From Orthonyx spaldingii (lineage: Eukaryota; Chordata; Aves; Passeriformes; Orthonychidae), in the NCBI GenBank assembly GCA_013397795.1, contig VZTJ01000523.1, positions 3,949,653-4,013,652 of the forward strand: a stretch of 64,000 nucleotides of DNA, in the 5' to 3' direction. The notes beneath the pieces were generated by a model. It saw nothing but the letters and a program-made list of their open reading frames with translations. It did no database searches and was not told the DNA's origin. Position 1 is the first letter of the stretch. Each line of letters starts with the position of its first letter. Below are positions 26,530 through 40,889 of this stretch, piece after piece. The translations under genes were made by a program, and so were the position numbers.

Positions 26530-29500
26530 AGCCTTTCCTGGAAGCTCAGTTATACATCACCCTCAGGTTCATAGACAGTTTGCAGAACACAAAACGAACA
26601 CCAGGGATGTATTTCAAGTGAGAAGTCTGCAGGGAGGGAGGGGACCCAACTGAAGAGAGCACAGAAAAATATTATGCCAAAAGAGGAGCGTTTTCTTCAA
26701 AGCAAATATGAAAAAAAGTAATGTCGGGTAGCAATTAATTCCTATTTTAAATAAATCTGCCTGTCTGTGCTACACCACACCAGAAAAATCTCACATTCAC
26801 ATTTGTTTTCTTTTCTCCCTTTCTCCATCCCTTATTCTTTTTATACTCCTCTGAGTTTATCCCACTTTCTTCCATTCTTCTCCTACTGGACACATAGTCC
26901 AGCAAGTAACTAAGTTTGTTATTTAACAAGAGGTGCTTGTGTTGGAGCTCTTGCTCTACAAACAGGCTTTTGTGGTGCCTTGGAGAGCCCTCACAGAGCT
27001 CCTGACTAATGGCAGGAGAGGCTGGTAGGTGTGCTGGACACAGCATCAGTATCCCTGGAAAGCAGATCACTATACTTGGGCCAAGGAATTACTCTTTGTT
27101 AGTAAAATAAAAACATTGTGTAAGAGCAAACACACTCTCTTTACAAAAACATCAATATTTTTCTGTGTCTCTGTTCATTCAGCAGGTAAATCCCACAGAT
27201 TCCTCCAACATTGCATCATCCATATTAACAACATCCCTAGCAGGGACAGGAAAACTGGGCTGTCCTGAGGTTCAAGGCTCAGACAGCCACAACTTGCCAA
27301 GAACAACTTCAGGCATGCATAAAACACAGATGTGAAACACCAACATCATTTATCATTATGGACTGAAGTTTACATTTGATTTTCAAAGGAATCCAAATAC
27401 CCATTTCCAGCTCATTTTTCCAACAGCTCTCACAGCAAGCATAAAACTTACTCACCATTAGCAAGAACTTTTCTCTAATGGCTGTAACCAACCACCAGAC
27501 CTAGAAGAATATCAGCAAAACTCCCCTGCCCCTAAGGTGTGAGGTTTGTTACACGTTTGCAGCTGCAGAGCTCCAGGATTCATGAGACATTGCAGAGATG
27601 AGACCCATCAAGGATGAGACATTCAGACAGAGCATTCCCAGTTAGATAAATCAAGCCAAGAGCTCCAGGGGAAACTATGGCTGTAGAGTGTGAGGATACA
27701 AGGAAAAACCGGGTGGTGCACACCTGTAGGAGAACCGGGGAAAAGTTACCCTGCAGGCAGCTCCCGTGGGATTTCTTCTTTCAAAGGAAGGGACCCTCCT
27801 GCTTCTGGCCATAAACAGAATTAGGAGGAGAGAGGAGTAGGAAGGACACTGCTCCAGAGTGTCTGTACCTTCACCAGAGACCAGTCATTGCCCCCGACCC
27901 CATAGGAGTACCTGGGGACTAATCCTGCACCTCTGCAGGTGCATGTTGGAAGATCCCAACCAGATGATGCATCCTGGAGAAGCAGAAGTGCTCTGATAAG
28001 TGCCTGACAACAGGTACCTGCAGCCCACCCACAGTGTAACAAACATCCCATATCTGCAGGGAATGTCATCAGGCTGCTGTCAGGATCCCCTGCCTCTTAT
28101 CTAAAGTATTAGATGTGTTCCACGTACAACACAAACTGGAGATTTCATGGCCAAATCCTAAACACCAGCTACCATCAAAAGCAACTCCTAGGCAGCATGT
28201 CTGTCAGCTTAACAGAGCAGCAGCTAAATAATAAATTCATCTATTTAATGTGGCTCTCACTGATTACAGCAGAGCAGGTTGTTATTTGAGTAATTCATTG
28301 CTCTCATTGGATTGCAGCTCAAGGCCTCATCCTGCAATTGCTGCGTCCTTTAGATCCCTGTTGGATTCACCATCCAGTCCCATGTGCACAACGCCACATC
28401 CAGATAAAAAAAAGCAGAATAAAGGTCTGCAAAGGCACATGGCACAGAGTGCTTTACCTCATCTTCAATATTGCTGCTCCTGCCAGAAAGTGAGTGTGTG
28501 CAGGATCAGACCTTAAATCAGACCTTAAAATGACCAGTATACCTGACAGAGAAGAATTTAAGCACTCCAAAGCTTGCACTTATCAGAGCAGTAGCTTTAT
28601 TCTGTTCAGAAAAGAGCAGTGGATGATTTAGAGAGCAAGGACAGCACACAACCAGAGTCAAGGAACAGGCACTGGGGCACTGCCATATTACAGATACGGT
28701 AGAGCAGTATAAAAATCTCTGCCAAAACATTGGATTAAACAAGAATAAAGTGCAAGAATGACACAACTCATTGCAAAGGACTGAGTCAACTCTGAGTCAA
28801 TCCCATTACCACCAGTGCTTGCTAAGGAAGATAGTCAGTTACCCTGCAAATTGATTTTTGGCAAAGACAGCAAATAAATCTAAAAAAGAAGGACTCCAAT
28901 GATCCAATATATCCTTGACTAGTTATCCAAACAAAATGAACTATAAGCAGAAGCACTTAAAATCAAGCTGGCTGAATTACTCACTCAAATCTATCTGCTA
29001 GGAAACTTTATTTGGAGATGGTAGAGCTTGCAGAGGGTGTGGGGAGGCTGCTCTACAACCAAATGATCTTCAAGGAACCCCAAGGGCAGGACACCCCCAA
29101 AGCCAAGGGCTCACCTCAGAACAGGGCTCATCTGCACCGGTGGAGAAGAAGATGTGCTTTGATTCATGCTTTGGGTCTCCATGCTGATTCCATTCAATCA
29201 TTCTGCAGCTGCACAGGGGAAAGCCTTCCACACCACGGGGCCTGGTGTTGCCAGTGGAAGGAAGCCATTGCATCCTGGGGTGAATCCATGCAGAACGCCA
29301 TTCACGTGCCCCACGGGTGGGCTTGGCTGTCCTGGGTCCCACGTGCCAGCTGGGGCTGGGTGTGACATGTCCACGGTGTCCCCTAGTCAGGGCTGACAAT
29401 CACCCTGTGTGAGATGGGGCTGCCCCACTCACCTGCCCTCTGTGGGACACCACAGCCACACAGAGCCACAACAGCTCTTTACACCAGCAGAGATAAACTC

Positions 29501-30712
29501 CACACAGAGACCCTTCAGAGCCCTTCTCTCCCAGTGCACACCTCAGCCCCTTCCTCAGCTCCAGGTGAAAATAATAACCAATCCCCCTCGTTAAAGTAAT
29601 TACCACTCATTATCCCCTCTCTGCCCCTTTGTCCAAAACAGCTGGGAAGGGCTCTTTCCCTCTTCCAAGTTGCAGTCTGAGGAATGCAGCTATTTCAGGC
29701 TTAAGGTACCATCACAAACCCTCTTGACTCCCCATCCACCCTGCCCCCCAGGGTCACTGCCCTGTTAATTCCCTATCTGACAGGCTCCATCCTCCTTTCA
29801 CCACACAGCCACCTGCTTTCACCAGCCTCTGAGAGCAGCAAGCCTTCCCAGCAGAGGCAGCCACACAGGCTGGCTGCTCCTGTGACATCTATGTCCATAA
29901 CTGTGTAAAAGTCAGTCGTGTCCTGTTTTGGATGGGTTCTTTTCCCACTGGAATATAAAGCATCTGTGGCCCACACACGGCTTCCCAGCTGAAAGGAGAA
30001 CTATCTTGTTGGAAAGCTGATCCCTTGAGGCCCCAGTGATGGCTCCCTCCTTGATCTATCCTCTGACTTCTCCAAAGTCTGTTTTCAGCCCCAGGTGCAC
30101 AGGGGAAGACACCTCGCCCTGCAGTGAGTCATTTCAAGAGATCTGAGAGAAAGGAAAAAGAGGACAAGAAATAGGGAAAGAGATCCATCAATCTCCACAC
30201 CCTCAACCATCCCACCATTCTGCTGTCCTAGGGGATCACTGGTGGCCAGATGGAGCCCCAGCCCTGCAGGCAGCTGGAACTCACCTGACTAATTACAGCC
30301 ATCAGCACAAGGTCTCCAGGCAGGCAAAGTAATGGAAAAGCTGAAACACTTCAGAGTCATTCCTCTCTGGGAGTAAGGAAGGGAGGGGTTATGGAAGGTT
30401 TGGAATGGTGTGGTTAAAACATCAGTGATATAAAGCCTTTTCCATGGAGTTCAAATACACAACACCCTGCTTTCCAAGGTGATGCAAAGGAGAGCATCGC
30501 AACCTGTCGGCCACATACCATGGGCTGTGAACCTCAGTGGGAGCAGCCAGGCTGCCAAAAACCAGACATCTCTCAGGTTCTGTGCTTGTGCTGCAATTCT
30601 TCCTATCAGACTGGTTTGGAAATCACACACGTGCAAGGAAGTGAGGGTGAAATTGCTGAGGGGCATCAGTGGATTCCTCTTCATCGCTGGTTGAGCAAAC
30701 CTGAAAAGGACT
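26530..30712. other. Intergenic, nothing recognised
   Basis: No exon with plausible splice sites and family similarity was found. Composition is ordinary and reading frames are short on both strands. Confidence 0.5.
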
Positions 30713-30958
30713 GAGTTGTCCTGGCCTCAAGTTGCACCATGGGAGGTTTAGATTGGAGATCTGGAAATATTTCTCCACTCAAAAGGTGGTCAAACTGGCT
30801 GCCCAGGGAAGTGGTGGAACCACTGTCCGTGGGAGAGTTAAAAAAATATGTAGATGTGATGCTTGGAGACATGGCTTGGAGCTGGGATTGGCACTGCTGG
30901 GTTAATGGTGGGACTCGATCTTAGACGCTTTTTCCAGCCTTTACGATTCTATGATTCT
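30713..30958 (+). mobile_element. CR1 retroposon 3' fragment (a different subfamily)
   Basis: CR1 landmarks in order: GGCCTCAAGTTGCACCATGG, GGAGGTTTAGATTGGAGATC, CTGCCCAGGGAAGTGGTGGA, GTGTAGATGT-like and GACATGG segments, TTAATGGTGGGACTCGATCTTA, and the terminal ACGATTCTATGATTC. The CAAGTTGCACC start and GGTTAATGG-type end differ from the copy at 23.5 kb, so it is from another CR1 lineage. The 3' end is at the high coordinate, so it lies on the plus strand. It is 5'-truncated and non-coding. Confidence 0.92.
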
Positions 30959-33900
30959 TTTAATTTAGTGGGCAAAACAGCAAGCCACAAAACAAGGATT
31001 ATGGTTGTATTAGGTGGCAGGCACAAGACTGCTCAGCTTTCCCCAATTTAGTGTCAAAGTATTTCTGTAGCATAGCCCTAAGATACCATCAGCAAGCCTG
31101 GATCAACGGATCGAAGGAGATTTCCAAAGCCTGGACAATCACCTGCTGAGAGCCTGCTAGTGAATAATCCCATGAGTAATTACAGTGGCTGCATTAGTTG
31201 TGACATCACTGCTACTCAGATTTTCCTGAGTGACACCAGAATCTGCACATGGAGAAGGGATCTAGCTAAAGATTGTTCCCACCTTTAAAAAGCAGCTGCA
31301 GGGATGGCTCAGCTATCAGATTAAGAGGAGCAGCCGTGTCAGCCCTCTTGGCGTCCTTTGGCAGAGTCCAAAATGCTTCTCCCAGTACAAGTTGCTCCTT
31401 CTGTGCATGGAAAATTACAAAGGTGACTCCCATTTATAAAAGATGATGCACCAGAGCCCTGCAGGAATGGACCCATCTGCTGACATTTGGAAAAGGCAAG
31501 AGAAACGAAGGTTTCCAACAGTCTTTCCAGCAACAATTTAAGTTTTCAAGGAATGTTGGCAGCAGTCACAGCTATTTATCTGCAGCCTGCAAGGGGCTAT
31601 TCAAACACGCCAGGTTTTCTGCCAAGGGTAGGGCTTGAGGTTTTCTGCTCTACGGTTGTTTGAACTTCAGCATTTCCATCCACATTCATGTGCTGGGTTC
31701 TGGTGTTTTTTCCTGCTGGATCACGAGCAGGGATGTGTGAGCAGCAGGCAGCTTGTGGCACGGCCGTCGCCCCACCTGGGCCCACTGTGGGGACAGGGCA
31801 GCCCTGTGAGTGCACACCCTGCCCTGCGTCCCCACACACCGACCTCGTGGTCTGTGCAAACCCTGTCTGACCCTGAGCAGAGCACACAGACTGAAACAGC
31901 CTGTGGCGAACAGCCTGGGCAAAAAAAAAATAACTTGGCTCCTGCAAAACTACTCCTATCACTAGAATTTTTCAGCCACCCTCTGCCGAAGTCAAGTAAA
32001 TTTCCATTGACTTCAACAACTGCTGGGGCACAGTTTGCTTAAGTGTTTCCAGACTTTGGCCCTTCCAGCAAACACCTTGGCCAGACATTAAACAATAACA
32101 GGAATCCATCAAATATTTGAGTATTTGCATGAGCCAAACAGATAAAATTTGAGAAGAGGTTTGGTTCTTGGTCCTTATCAGTTATCAATTCCTGGGTGGA
32201 TACCTATTGAGAGAGATTTAACAAAGGTTTGTAATAGCAATGAGGTAAAGAAATAGCAATATAATATAAGGTTTTCCCTCTAACAGAGCAAAGGGATTTG
32301 TGATGATACGTATTAGACACATGTATATTTTGGTATACATAATTACCCTAACATTGGTCTTTTTCTTTGGTGTGAGGCTCACCAGGAGTTTCATGTTCCA
32401 GATTTGAAAAGATGGCCTCCAGGCATCCGACCAAAATTAAGCTTCTTTATTAATTTTAGCTTTAGATTTTAGTCTAGGAAAAATTCATTCAAGGTACCCA
32501 CAGGCTAACATAAGCAAAATACATGTTTTAATAGCAGAGAAGATTTTCAAAGCATGACAAATTTCATTTTGCTTGAGTCTGCAGCTAAAATCAAATCAAT
32601 TAGAAAGCTGAGGACCATGAAGAAACATATACAACTGGATTAGATCATCCCACAAACATGACAGACAACAAGCACAGAATGGGCTGGGGCTCACAGTGTT
32701 TGCTACAGCTCAGGGGACCAAAATTAAATTCCTCATCATGGTACAAACTGCTTGCTTGGCTTGGGCTGAGTCACAACATCAGCCCCTCAGGCAATACCTC
32801 CAGGGCTGCTGGGGATGCTGTGGACACACTCCAGAAAGGAGCAGAGGTGCTCAGTGCCTGCAGGGCCTTCTTTGTGGCCACGTTCACCTGTCAGTACGAC
32901 CACGATGGAGGGATTTGCTCGACCTGCCTCAGGTTCCTGTGTGCACTCAAAGACACAATACCATTTTTTGCTCCTAGGGAGGCAAATATACATGAAGGTT
33001 TAAAATGCAGGCTTTGCAACAGCAGGTAGTAGGAGGACAATCTTTCAAACTCAAAAGCATCCCATGGAGAAGACTCCGGTTCCAGAGCAGAGCTGGAGAC
33101 ATGGAGCCACTGCAAGAGACTCACACAAACCTTCTCTGCTGCCACAGCATCTTCCAGTCCTTGGGATGGGATGCAGAGTCACACCCCAGCCCCCTCCAGC
33201 ACCTGCCACCAGAGTGTCCTTGTCTCTCTGGATGCAAAGCCTTGAGCTGGGGAGTCTTAATGAATGCTCTGCTGTCTCTTACATAGTGATTTTGTGTGAT
33301 TCATGATTAATGCCAGTGAAAGTCATATTTGGTGAGATAGTTAATGGCATCTGAAGCTGTGCAGAGGCTTAAATTCGGTGTGCCCCAAAGTACCGACCTA
33401 AACAACCCATGCTGTGCACAGGGTTATACCAGGAGCCAAGTGGAGAAAGCAGCCACTTGTCCAAGGCTATGGATGAGATCTGTCCCAGGGGCTGGAACTG
33501 AACACCAGCCCAGCTCACCACACCCAAGTGCCTCTGCATAAATCCAAGTCTTTTTCTTTTACATAAAGGCACTGGGAATCACACTAACTGCTCAGACCTG
33601 CACTGATGGTGATGTGGAAAACTCAGGTCACACCTTTCCACCTTTTCTGCTTTCTCCTTGTGTCCAACAGCGCTGGCTATATGAGCATTTTGAATTTCTA
33701 TATCAGATCCATTTTCCCTTTGCTAAAAAGAAGATTGTATTAAAACTTTAAGACTATTGATGGAACAATTAGTCACAAACAAGGTTAGGGGTTTTTATCT
33801 CTATGCCAAACAAATCAAGTGAATGGTATCCCATTAAATTATATACTTCATGTTAGCTTCATACTTAGGCAAAGGGTAAATTTGTGTAAGATTTCCAGAG

Positions 33901-36900
33901 ACTTTGTTTCACAAACCAAAGAAAAAAAGAAATAGTCGTGGGAAAATTACAAACCATTTGGCACTAAGGAAATTATGAATGCAATTTCCTGAGCTCAGTG
34001 TGCTGAAGGAGCTGCAGTAAATAGCTGTCAGGCAGCTTTCTTGAACAAAAGATTTTAGACTTGATACCCCTCTGTGAAGGAGATTTGTCTGTGCTGGACT
34101 TTTGTTCTCCTTTCAGTCAGATGGGGTTTTCAACTGGCTCAGTTTAGCTGGCACAAAGGGAGCGTGGGTGTGTTTGCTTTGGTTTAAACCAAATTTTCTG
34201 GGAATCATCTCTTAAGAAAAAGTGACAAAACTCACTTCTTTGCTGAGTTCTGCTGAAGAAAAGTGATTTAATGATGATTTGAAGTCAAACTGAGAGACCC
34301 AAGAGAAAGATCTCAGACATATGCATGGCTACAGAGAAGCTGTCTTCCTGCCACTTCCAAACTGAAATAAATCTCTTCAGTAAAAGCAGATTGGGATATT
34401 TTTTCCCTCAGCAGCTCAAGTGAGGGTTGGGAACAAAAGAAGAAACTTAACCAACAGCAGGCAAAAATATTTGGCATTAGATATTCTGGATCCGAGGAAG
34501 AACATGAGAATTGTGCACAGACTGCTTAGATTCTGATGAAGCGGCCCCTCAGGAGAGCAGCTCCCTCCCATGAGGGGTGACAGAGGCATGTCCCAAGACG
34601 AAGAGGGCTCTGTGTGTGCACATTCCCTTCCCACCTCCCTCATGCACACCTGAGCAAGGCAGTGAAAAATGCTGCCAGACCGACTTTGGGGAGCTGGTCA
34701 GTGCCTCGTGTCCCCCTCCCTGAAGCTGCTGGCTGGGATGCAGGTGCTGGTGGGTGCAGTGGGTGCTGCTGTGATGTGACACTGCAGCCACAACCAGCTC
34801 TGGCTGCAGGAAGGGTCAGTCAGAGCCCTGGGTGCTGCCGGACTTCGCTGCTGCCTCGGAGAAGAGCCACAGCACTGCCCCCGGCTCCCTGCGGAGAGGA
34901 TCCTGCCCTGCCAGTGTCCTTGGCAACTCAGAGCCACAAACATCAAGTGGTAGGAGCCAGGAGGGACAGAGGGATTGGCCAAATACGAAACCTGGTAACT
35001 GGCTATAAATATTTACACGCTGCGCCTCAGCTTTACTCGTCCTGCTGCAGCAGAGGCACGCCCGGCCACAGAGTCCAGGTATTAACTGTCCTGCTCGTCG
35101 TGCTCCAGGACTTTCAGCAGGACCATCATCTCCACTCAGCGTCCTGAGTCAGATCCACTCCTGGGAAGGCCGGAGGAGGCTCTTTTTCCCAACCTGAGGA
35201 GCCAATGCATCCTTCTCTGCTGGTGGTGTATCCACAGCAGAGGGTTGGTCCCCGCTCCCAGGCGAGCCCAGCCAGCTCGTGCTGCTGCGAACAGAACTGC
35301 TCCAGTGCCATCTGGGCAGCACTGCCTGGCCCCCAGCTGGGCTCCCCTCCCCAGAGCAATGGAATTCAGTCTTGCCGGCATTGCCGAGGCCAAATGCTAG
35401 CTATGGAATCTCAGAATAAATATTAAAGCCAGGATGATCCACTTTTTCCAGGGAGTTTTTTCACTCGGCCCCTACACCCTTGTCACGAGCACCATCAGTC
35501 TATTATCAGCTCTGCCATCAGAGCACAGATTGCAGCTGAAGCAACAAGTCTCTGATGGAGCTGAGTGTAGGAATGTCACAGTGCCACTGGCCTGGCTTCT
35601 CTCTGGCAGGACAATAGCCCTGAGCCCTCTAAGGCATCTGACCAGAGCTGAGGTATTTTATCGACAGTGAATATCTCAGCAACAAAGCTCCAGCCCGTGC
35701 AGAGCAGAAACCAATCACAAGAGAAATTTGTTTGCCTTTTGTAAGAATTTGGACATTTTTGTGTGAGCAGCAGACACAGGTCAGGGGTCTCAGAGTCTCA
35801 TATTCCAGACATACCTTGTGCAGTGTCAGGACTGTGTCCCTTGACCTGCCTCATCAGAGGAATCCTTAATTTTGCGGTTTGACAGATGGACACCAATGCA
35901 AATAGGAACCTCAGACATCATTTAGCTAAACAGCTGTAGAATGTTCAGGGCTATTTCAAAGCTAAAAATTAATGGCAGGGTACATGGAGAAGGGAAGAAA
36001 TTTGTATTAAACCTGGCCCATCTGTCACTGAGATACACAGGCATTTCCAATTCTCTCTTATTGCAGATCTCAAAAGCTTCAGAACCTGGGAGAATTCATA
36101 TAACATATCCAAAGCACCAGTGATTAATATTAACTACCTGAGAAAAGGGAAAAGCAAGCAATGCTGCATCTCTTTTTCTCTTTCCACTTGTACCTCTGGG
36201 AATTCTAAGAGTGAACCATATCACAGAAGAGCAGATTCAGCCATCCATCATCAAAGGGTGCAGAGGAGATACTTCAAGGCACTGCAGAGAATGAGGATGC
36301 TGTGAGGATGTGGAGAGTTGCTGTCTTTAGCTGTCTTTAAGGTTATACCCTTGGAGCTACTACCCAGAAAAGGTGCATTTTGGTTCAGATCAGTGCTAGG
36401 AGGAGGAAGGGCAAGAGAAAATCTTTGCTGCTCTCTCAGCCCATGCACGTTTGCATTACCAAGTGTTTGTGTGCTCAGCCAGTTGGCCTTTTCCTATTCT
36501 CAAAGTATCCTTTGCCCTGCAGTGCTTGCCCTGCCCAGCACAGCACCCATGTGGGCAGGCTGGCATAACTACCCTGGCTGCTGCAGGTGGAAGGGCTGGC
36601 AGGCTGTACAGAGCTGACAGTGTTAATTTATACACATTTTTAATCCTTTTCCACATTTCTGGGAGCTTATACACACAGGAAAGGGAGCAATGTTCACACA
36701 TATCCTTAAAAGTAGCCCTGACCACACTATTGTGGAACATGCAGGGTTAGGAGATTACAACCATATATGGGCTCCTTGGGGCTGGAGCATCTCTGGCACC
36801 CCTGGGAGGAGGACAGCTGGTGGAATTTCCTATGAAAGGACAATTAATAAGGACCAAATCCTTTTGTATATACACATGTCTAAATATTGGACAACAAATT

Positions 36901-39900
36901 CAAGGCTTTGCTACCCCAGAGTCCTGAACCTTACAGGACTCCTACACTCATTAAGAGATTTGTAGCCTCTGACCCAGGTTCTAAGTGCAGGGACTGTAAG
37001 GGCTGGAGGAAGGAAAAGCACCAAGATGGGCTGTGGAAGGACTGCAAGTCCCAAAGGAACATGTTCCAGAGCCCTTGGTCCCCAAACGCTGTTCTGAGAG
37101 CAGACCTCCAGCAGCACCGAGTGCTGACAGGCTGGAATTCTGCTTTCCCTGGGTCTGAGCTCTCCAGCCACAGCCTCACCCTGACACCTCACCTCTGCAG
37201 CAGCCAATACACCAAGACTTTGCTTTTCTCCTTATCTGAGATCCAGGAGCTTTCCAGGACATCAGAGCCACTGTGCCGCTGTGCCACTCCCCTCTTAGCC
37301 ATGGCAGGGAGCAGGGTACCAGAAGCCAGACTGTCCCCAGTGCTGCCCCTGCCAGCAAGGGGCAAAGCAGCCTCTGCTGTTAACGTGGCTGAAGGCACCA
37401 GGTGTGTTGCAAATGCCTTTGGGATAAAGGGCACACACGTGGCTCCCAGCTGAGCAGGGAGGTGGGAAGCAGGGGGCACACACAGTGTTTGTGCTGGGCA
37501 TAGAGGACCCAAACACTCCCAGTCCCTGGGCTCCCTCATGGGCTTGGCAGATTTTGTTAGCACTGTCAGCAAGGACACCATTTCTCTGTTTCTGTGTTAC
37601 TTGTCTCATCTTCCAATTACTCTCCAATCACAGACACACATGGCCAGAAGAGTTTTTTGCAATTTACTCTTGTGAGATTATATTTGGGCCCACTGGCATC
37701 TGAGAGGCACTTCCACCCCCACCTTCTCTCTTCACCAAGAAGTTTCCTCCATAAAACTCCCCATATCTGGTGAGACACACTGTTTTGGAGTTGTGACAAG
37801 AGAAAGTCCTCTTGCAACTGTGCAAACAGCCATGGTGACCACAAACTGGCTGCAGATGTCAGCAAAGCCTAGTGCTAGGACTGGCCTAGCGCCCAGGTGG
37901 GGTGAGACACACACCTGTGAGACGTGGGGAGCACCTGGGCTCAGTGCTGGGGCAGGGTTTGAACCAGCTCTGAGATGCATCAGCAGTTCCAGCAAGGGCT
38001 GCAGCTCATCTCTGACCAAAACTCATCCTGCAGTCACCTTGTGGCCACTGGCCTTAAGCTCCTCGTTCTGAAAGCTTAATAGGGAAAAAAATGGCCAAGA
38101 AGCAGCTGGGCTTAAACCGGAAAACAAGGGGCAGGGGACATGTCTGTGAGCACCTCCACACTCCCAGGTGTTAGAGAAGGTGGTGGCTCCTGAGGGGGGC
38201 TCAGGGTGTCAGAGCAGTCGGTGTTGCCACAAGGTCTCCTCTCCTTTGTGCTGACAAGGACTCAGCTGGACGGTGCCTGAGGCGTGGTGAACACGGCAGG
38301 GGACGGGGAGGGTCTCTGGAGCTGGGGTGGGCTGCTGAACTCTGCGTGGCCCCGACCTGCAGGGACACAGCGGTGATGGACAATCACTGTCCTTTCCAAT
38401 ATTGCCATCTAGAGGACCCAGCAAGGACCAGAGCTCCTTGCAGGCCATGATGAGATAAGGAAGAAGAATCAAAGCCTTGCTTTTTTTTAATTTTACCTCA
38501 TGTAAATGCTACCCCAGCATGATGTGGAGATGCAGGGCCAAGTGGCCAAGTGTGCAGAACTGTCTGTGGCTTTTGGGCAGGACTGCTCTAAAAACAGCCC
38601 TGTGATTTTTTTGAGGCTGTAGATACCCAGTGTTGGCCCATTTCCTGTCGCTTTACTGATCCCCACATGAAGGTGGACAGATGGTACTGACTGAAAGCTG
38701 CCCCTCATCACCTCAAACTGAACAGAACTAATAAAACAGGGACTAATCAGCAAATGGCAGTTCCGTGCACCTGCCTGCAGGGCAAGTCCCTCTCCCCAGA
38801 CCATGCAGGGCACTGCCTTGTCCCTGCTTGCAGTCCCTCTGAACAGCACCTATCCAAAATATGTTTGCATGGCTGATCAGACATGCCAGCTCCTGGCACA
38901 GCGAGCCCATCCCAGTGGGTGCCCAGCAGCAGCTGCCTGTGCTGGGGAGGGTGGGACACACCAGAGGGTCCCAGTTGCATTTTGAGTGCTGGGGATACCA
39001 CTCACCAGTGGTGAGGGGCCTGAATCATACCTGGTTTCAAGGAAACAATCCATTTGAAGGGGTCTGCTGCACTTCTTCTGAGGGCTTGGGAAGGTGAAGG
39101 GTTGCCAAAAGGCAGTTGTTCAACTGCTCAATGATGTCCTTGTTTGTTTTAGTTACATGCCAAGTCCATCCCAAGCTGGGCCGAACAGCACATATCCAGC
39201 GGGATTAGTGGTGTTTATTCTGACTGTCAGGATTGTGAGGTGTGAGTGGACAGTGGAATTAACATCATTTCATAGCATGAAAATAATGTAACACCTTTGT
39301 CTCCTGTCCCACTGCTGTGACTTCCAGCAGCACAGGCCGCCCACGACCAGCGTGACGCCGGGCAAGCCCCTCATGCTCGCAGTTTTTGTGAGCTGCAGTC
39401 TCAGTTTTGGGACAGCCCAGCAGGATAGCTCAGGATTCACCACCCCACACAAAGACCACAGTCCCTTTGGAAAGCAGCACAGACACCCCCTTGGCTGCCC
39501 GATGCTGTGGGGAGGAGATAAGGGTGTTTAAACAGGTGCCAGGGCTACCCTCCCGCAGTGAGGCGGAGCTGTAACAATGTGATTTTACACCATTCAAGGG
39601 ATGAAAGTTGTCCTTTGTGAACCAAAGCCCTCAGAAAGAGATTCCTGAAGTTTCTGAGGTGCCCTCTGTACTGAAGGATTGTAAAGCATTTAAACAACTT
39701 AACCTTTTCAGCACAGGCCACCAAAAAAAATGGTACAGGTGCAAGTCAGAGGGCAGAATCAGCAGCCAGGAGCCCAACTGCAAATTCAACAGACCCAGGG
39801 GATATAAAAGCCTGGGAAAGCTCAGGAATCTTGATTTTGCAAACACCCCATGGTGATGCTGCTATGCAGTCCACTCACTGCCCCAGGGCTGGGAGTGAGC

Positions 39901-40131
39901 AGTGCTACCCCAGCTGGATCTGCTGCTCCTGGAGGAGCTTTTAGCAACCAGCATCACTCTGCTCCTGTTCCTGTGAGGAAGGTGTGTCCCAGGAGCTGGG
40001 CTGAAGGCGGAGTGTGCACCTCAGCTCAGCTGCCCTCCAGTCCTCGGGGTCCAGCAGCCGTGGCTGCTGCCAAAGGCCATGAACAAACTGGTCTCAGAAG
40101 GTCAAGTGGCACGTGGTCACTTTGCTACAGA
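30959..40131. other. Intergenic region downstream of SLC9A6, no gene recognised
   Basis: Nine kilobases without a supportable exon. A CTATAAATA motif at about 35002-35010 beside a modestly CpG-rich block (34.7-35.4 kb) is the only promoter-like feature, with no gene attached. Reading frames up to about 190 codons (for example near 36.9-37.5 kb) look like chance frames in GC-rich DNA. Confidence 0.5.
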
Positions 40132-40137
40132 TTTATT
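40132..40137 (-). terminator. Candidate distal poly(A) signal AATAAA for SLC9A6
   Basis: The minus-strand hexamer is the complement of tttatt. Downstream in the minus sense the sequence is moderately GU-containing. Its position fits the end of a roughly 3-kb UTR once the LTR array is removed. Confidence 0.35.
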
Positions 40138-40732
40138 TCTGTGTGAATTAATGAAACGGTACACACAATTCCAAAAAAAAAAATAATAATCTTTTATAGG
40201 CCCATAATCCTTCTTTCACAGTACAACGCAACAGTAAAGGATTTAGTCAGTGTAAACAGAAGGTCCAATAGTGATCATCAGCTATCACAGATCAGCTGCA
40301 CAAACACCACAGCTACGGGGTTAATGCCATTACCACACAAATCGACAGTACCAGTACAAATCATAACTTCACCTACAATGCTTTTTCATGTGCAAAAACC
40401 ATGAAAACTCAATTTACAGAAGAAGGGCACCTTCTCTAAATCTTTGTGGGGGTTGTAAACTGCCTTCTCAGGCCTGTCTTATCTATTTGGCAAAAGGTCT
40501 CAGGTCCTGATTCTCTAAGGTACCCTTAACTCCATCTGCAGCACAAAGCATCAGGGCTCTGCCTCTGCACCCCAGGCATTCCTGTGAGCTCTGCTGCAGC
40601 CCAGCAAAGAAAATAATCAGCTGAGGATGTATCCCATTCTTTTATGAAGTCACTCCTGAATTTCAGCATAGATTCATTCATTGACTAAGGCTATTCAAAA
40701 CAGTCCTGATTATATTACATATGGATCATAAG

Positions 40733-40889
40733 GTAACCCATTAAATCATCATTGGTTAACTTTTTTTTCCTTTAATGTACTAACTGTACTGTTATTGGTG
40801 TCAAAAGTTGAGGTTTATGGGTAATGTGTTGGCAAGTTTACAGTGAGTGGATAAATTACTGAAGTCAAAGGGTCAGAGAAAAAGAGGAG
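40733..40889. repeat. A unit, copy 1 (157 bp)
   Basis: It starts GTAACCCATT and ends in a purine run, AGAGAAAAAGAGGAG, directly before LTR copy 1. To its left is unique sequence (GGATCATAAG). It contains a minus-strand ATTAAA (complement of 40771-40776). Confidence 0.9.

Noticed and set aside
35002..35010. Perfect CTATAAATA box on the plus strand
   Set aside because: No exon, start context or downstream gene on the plus strand; surroundings only mildly CpG-rich. Most likely a chance match.
36887..37453. 188-codon plus-strand frame in the intergenic region
   Set aside because: No similarity to known proteins, overlapping minus-strand frames of similar length, and no promoter or exon structure.
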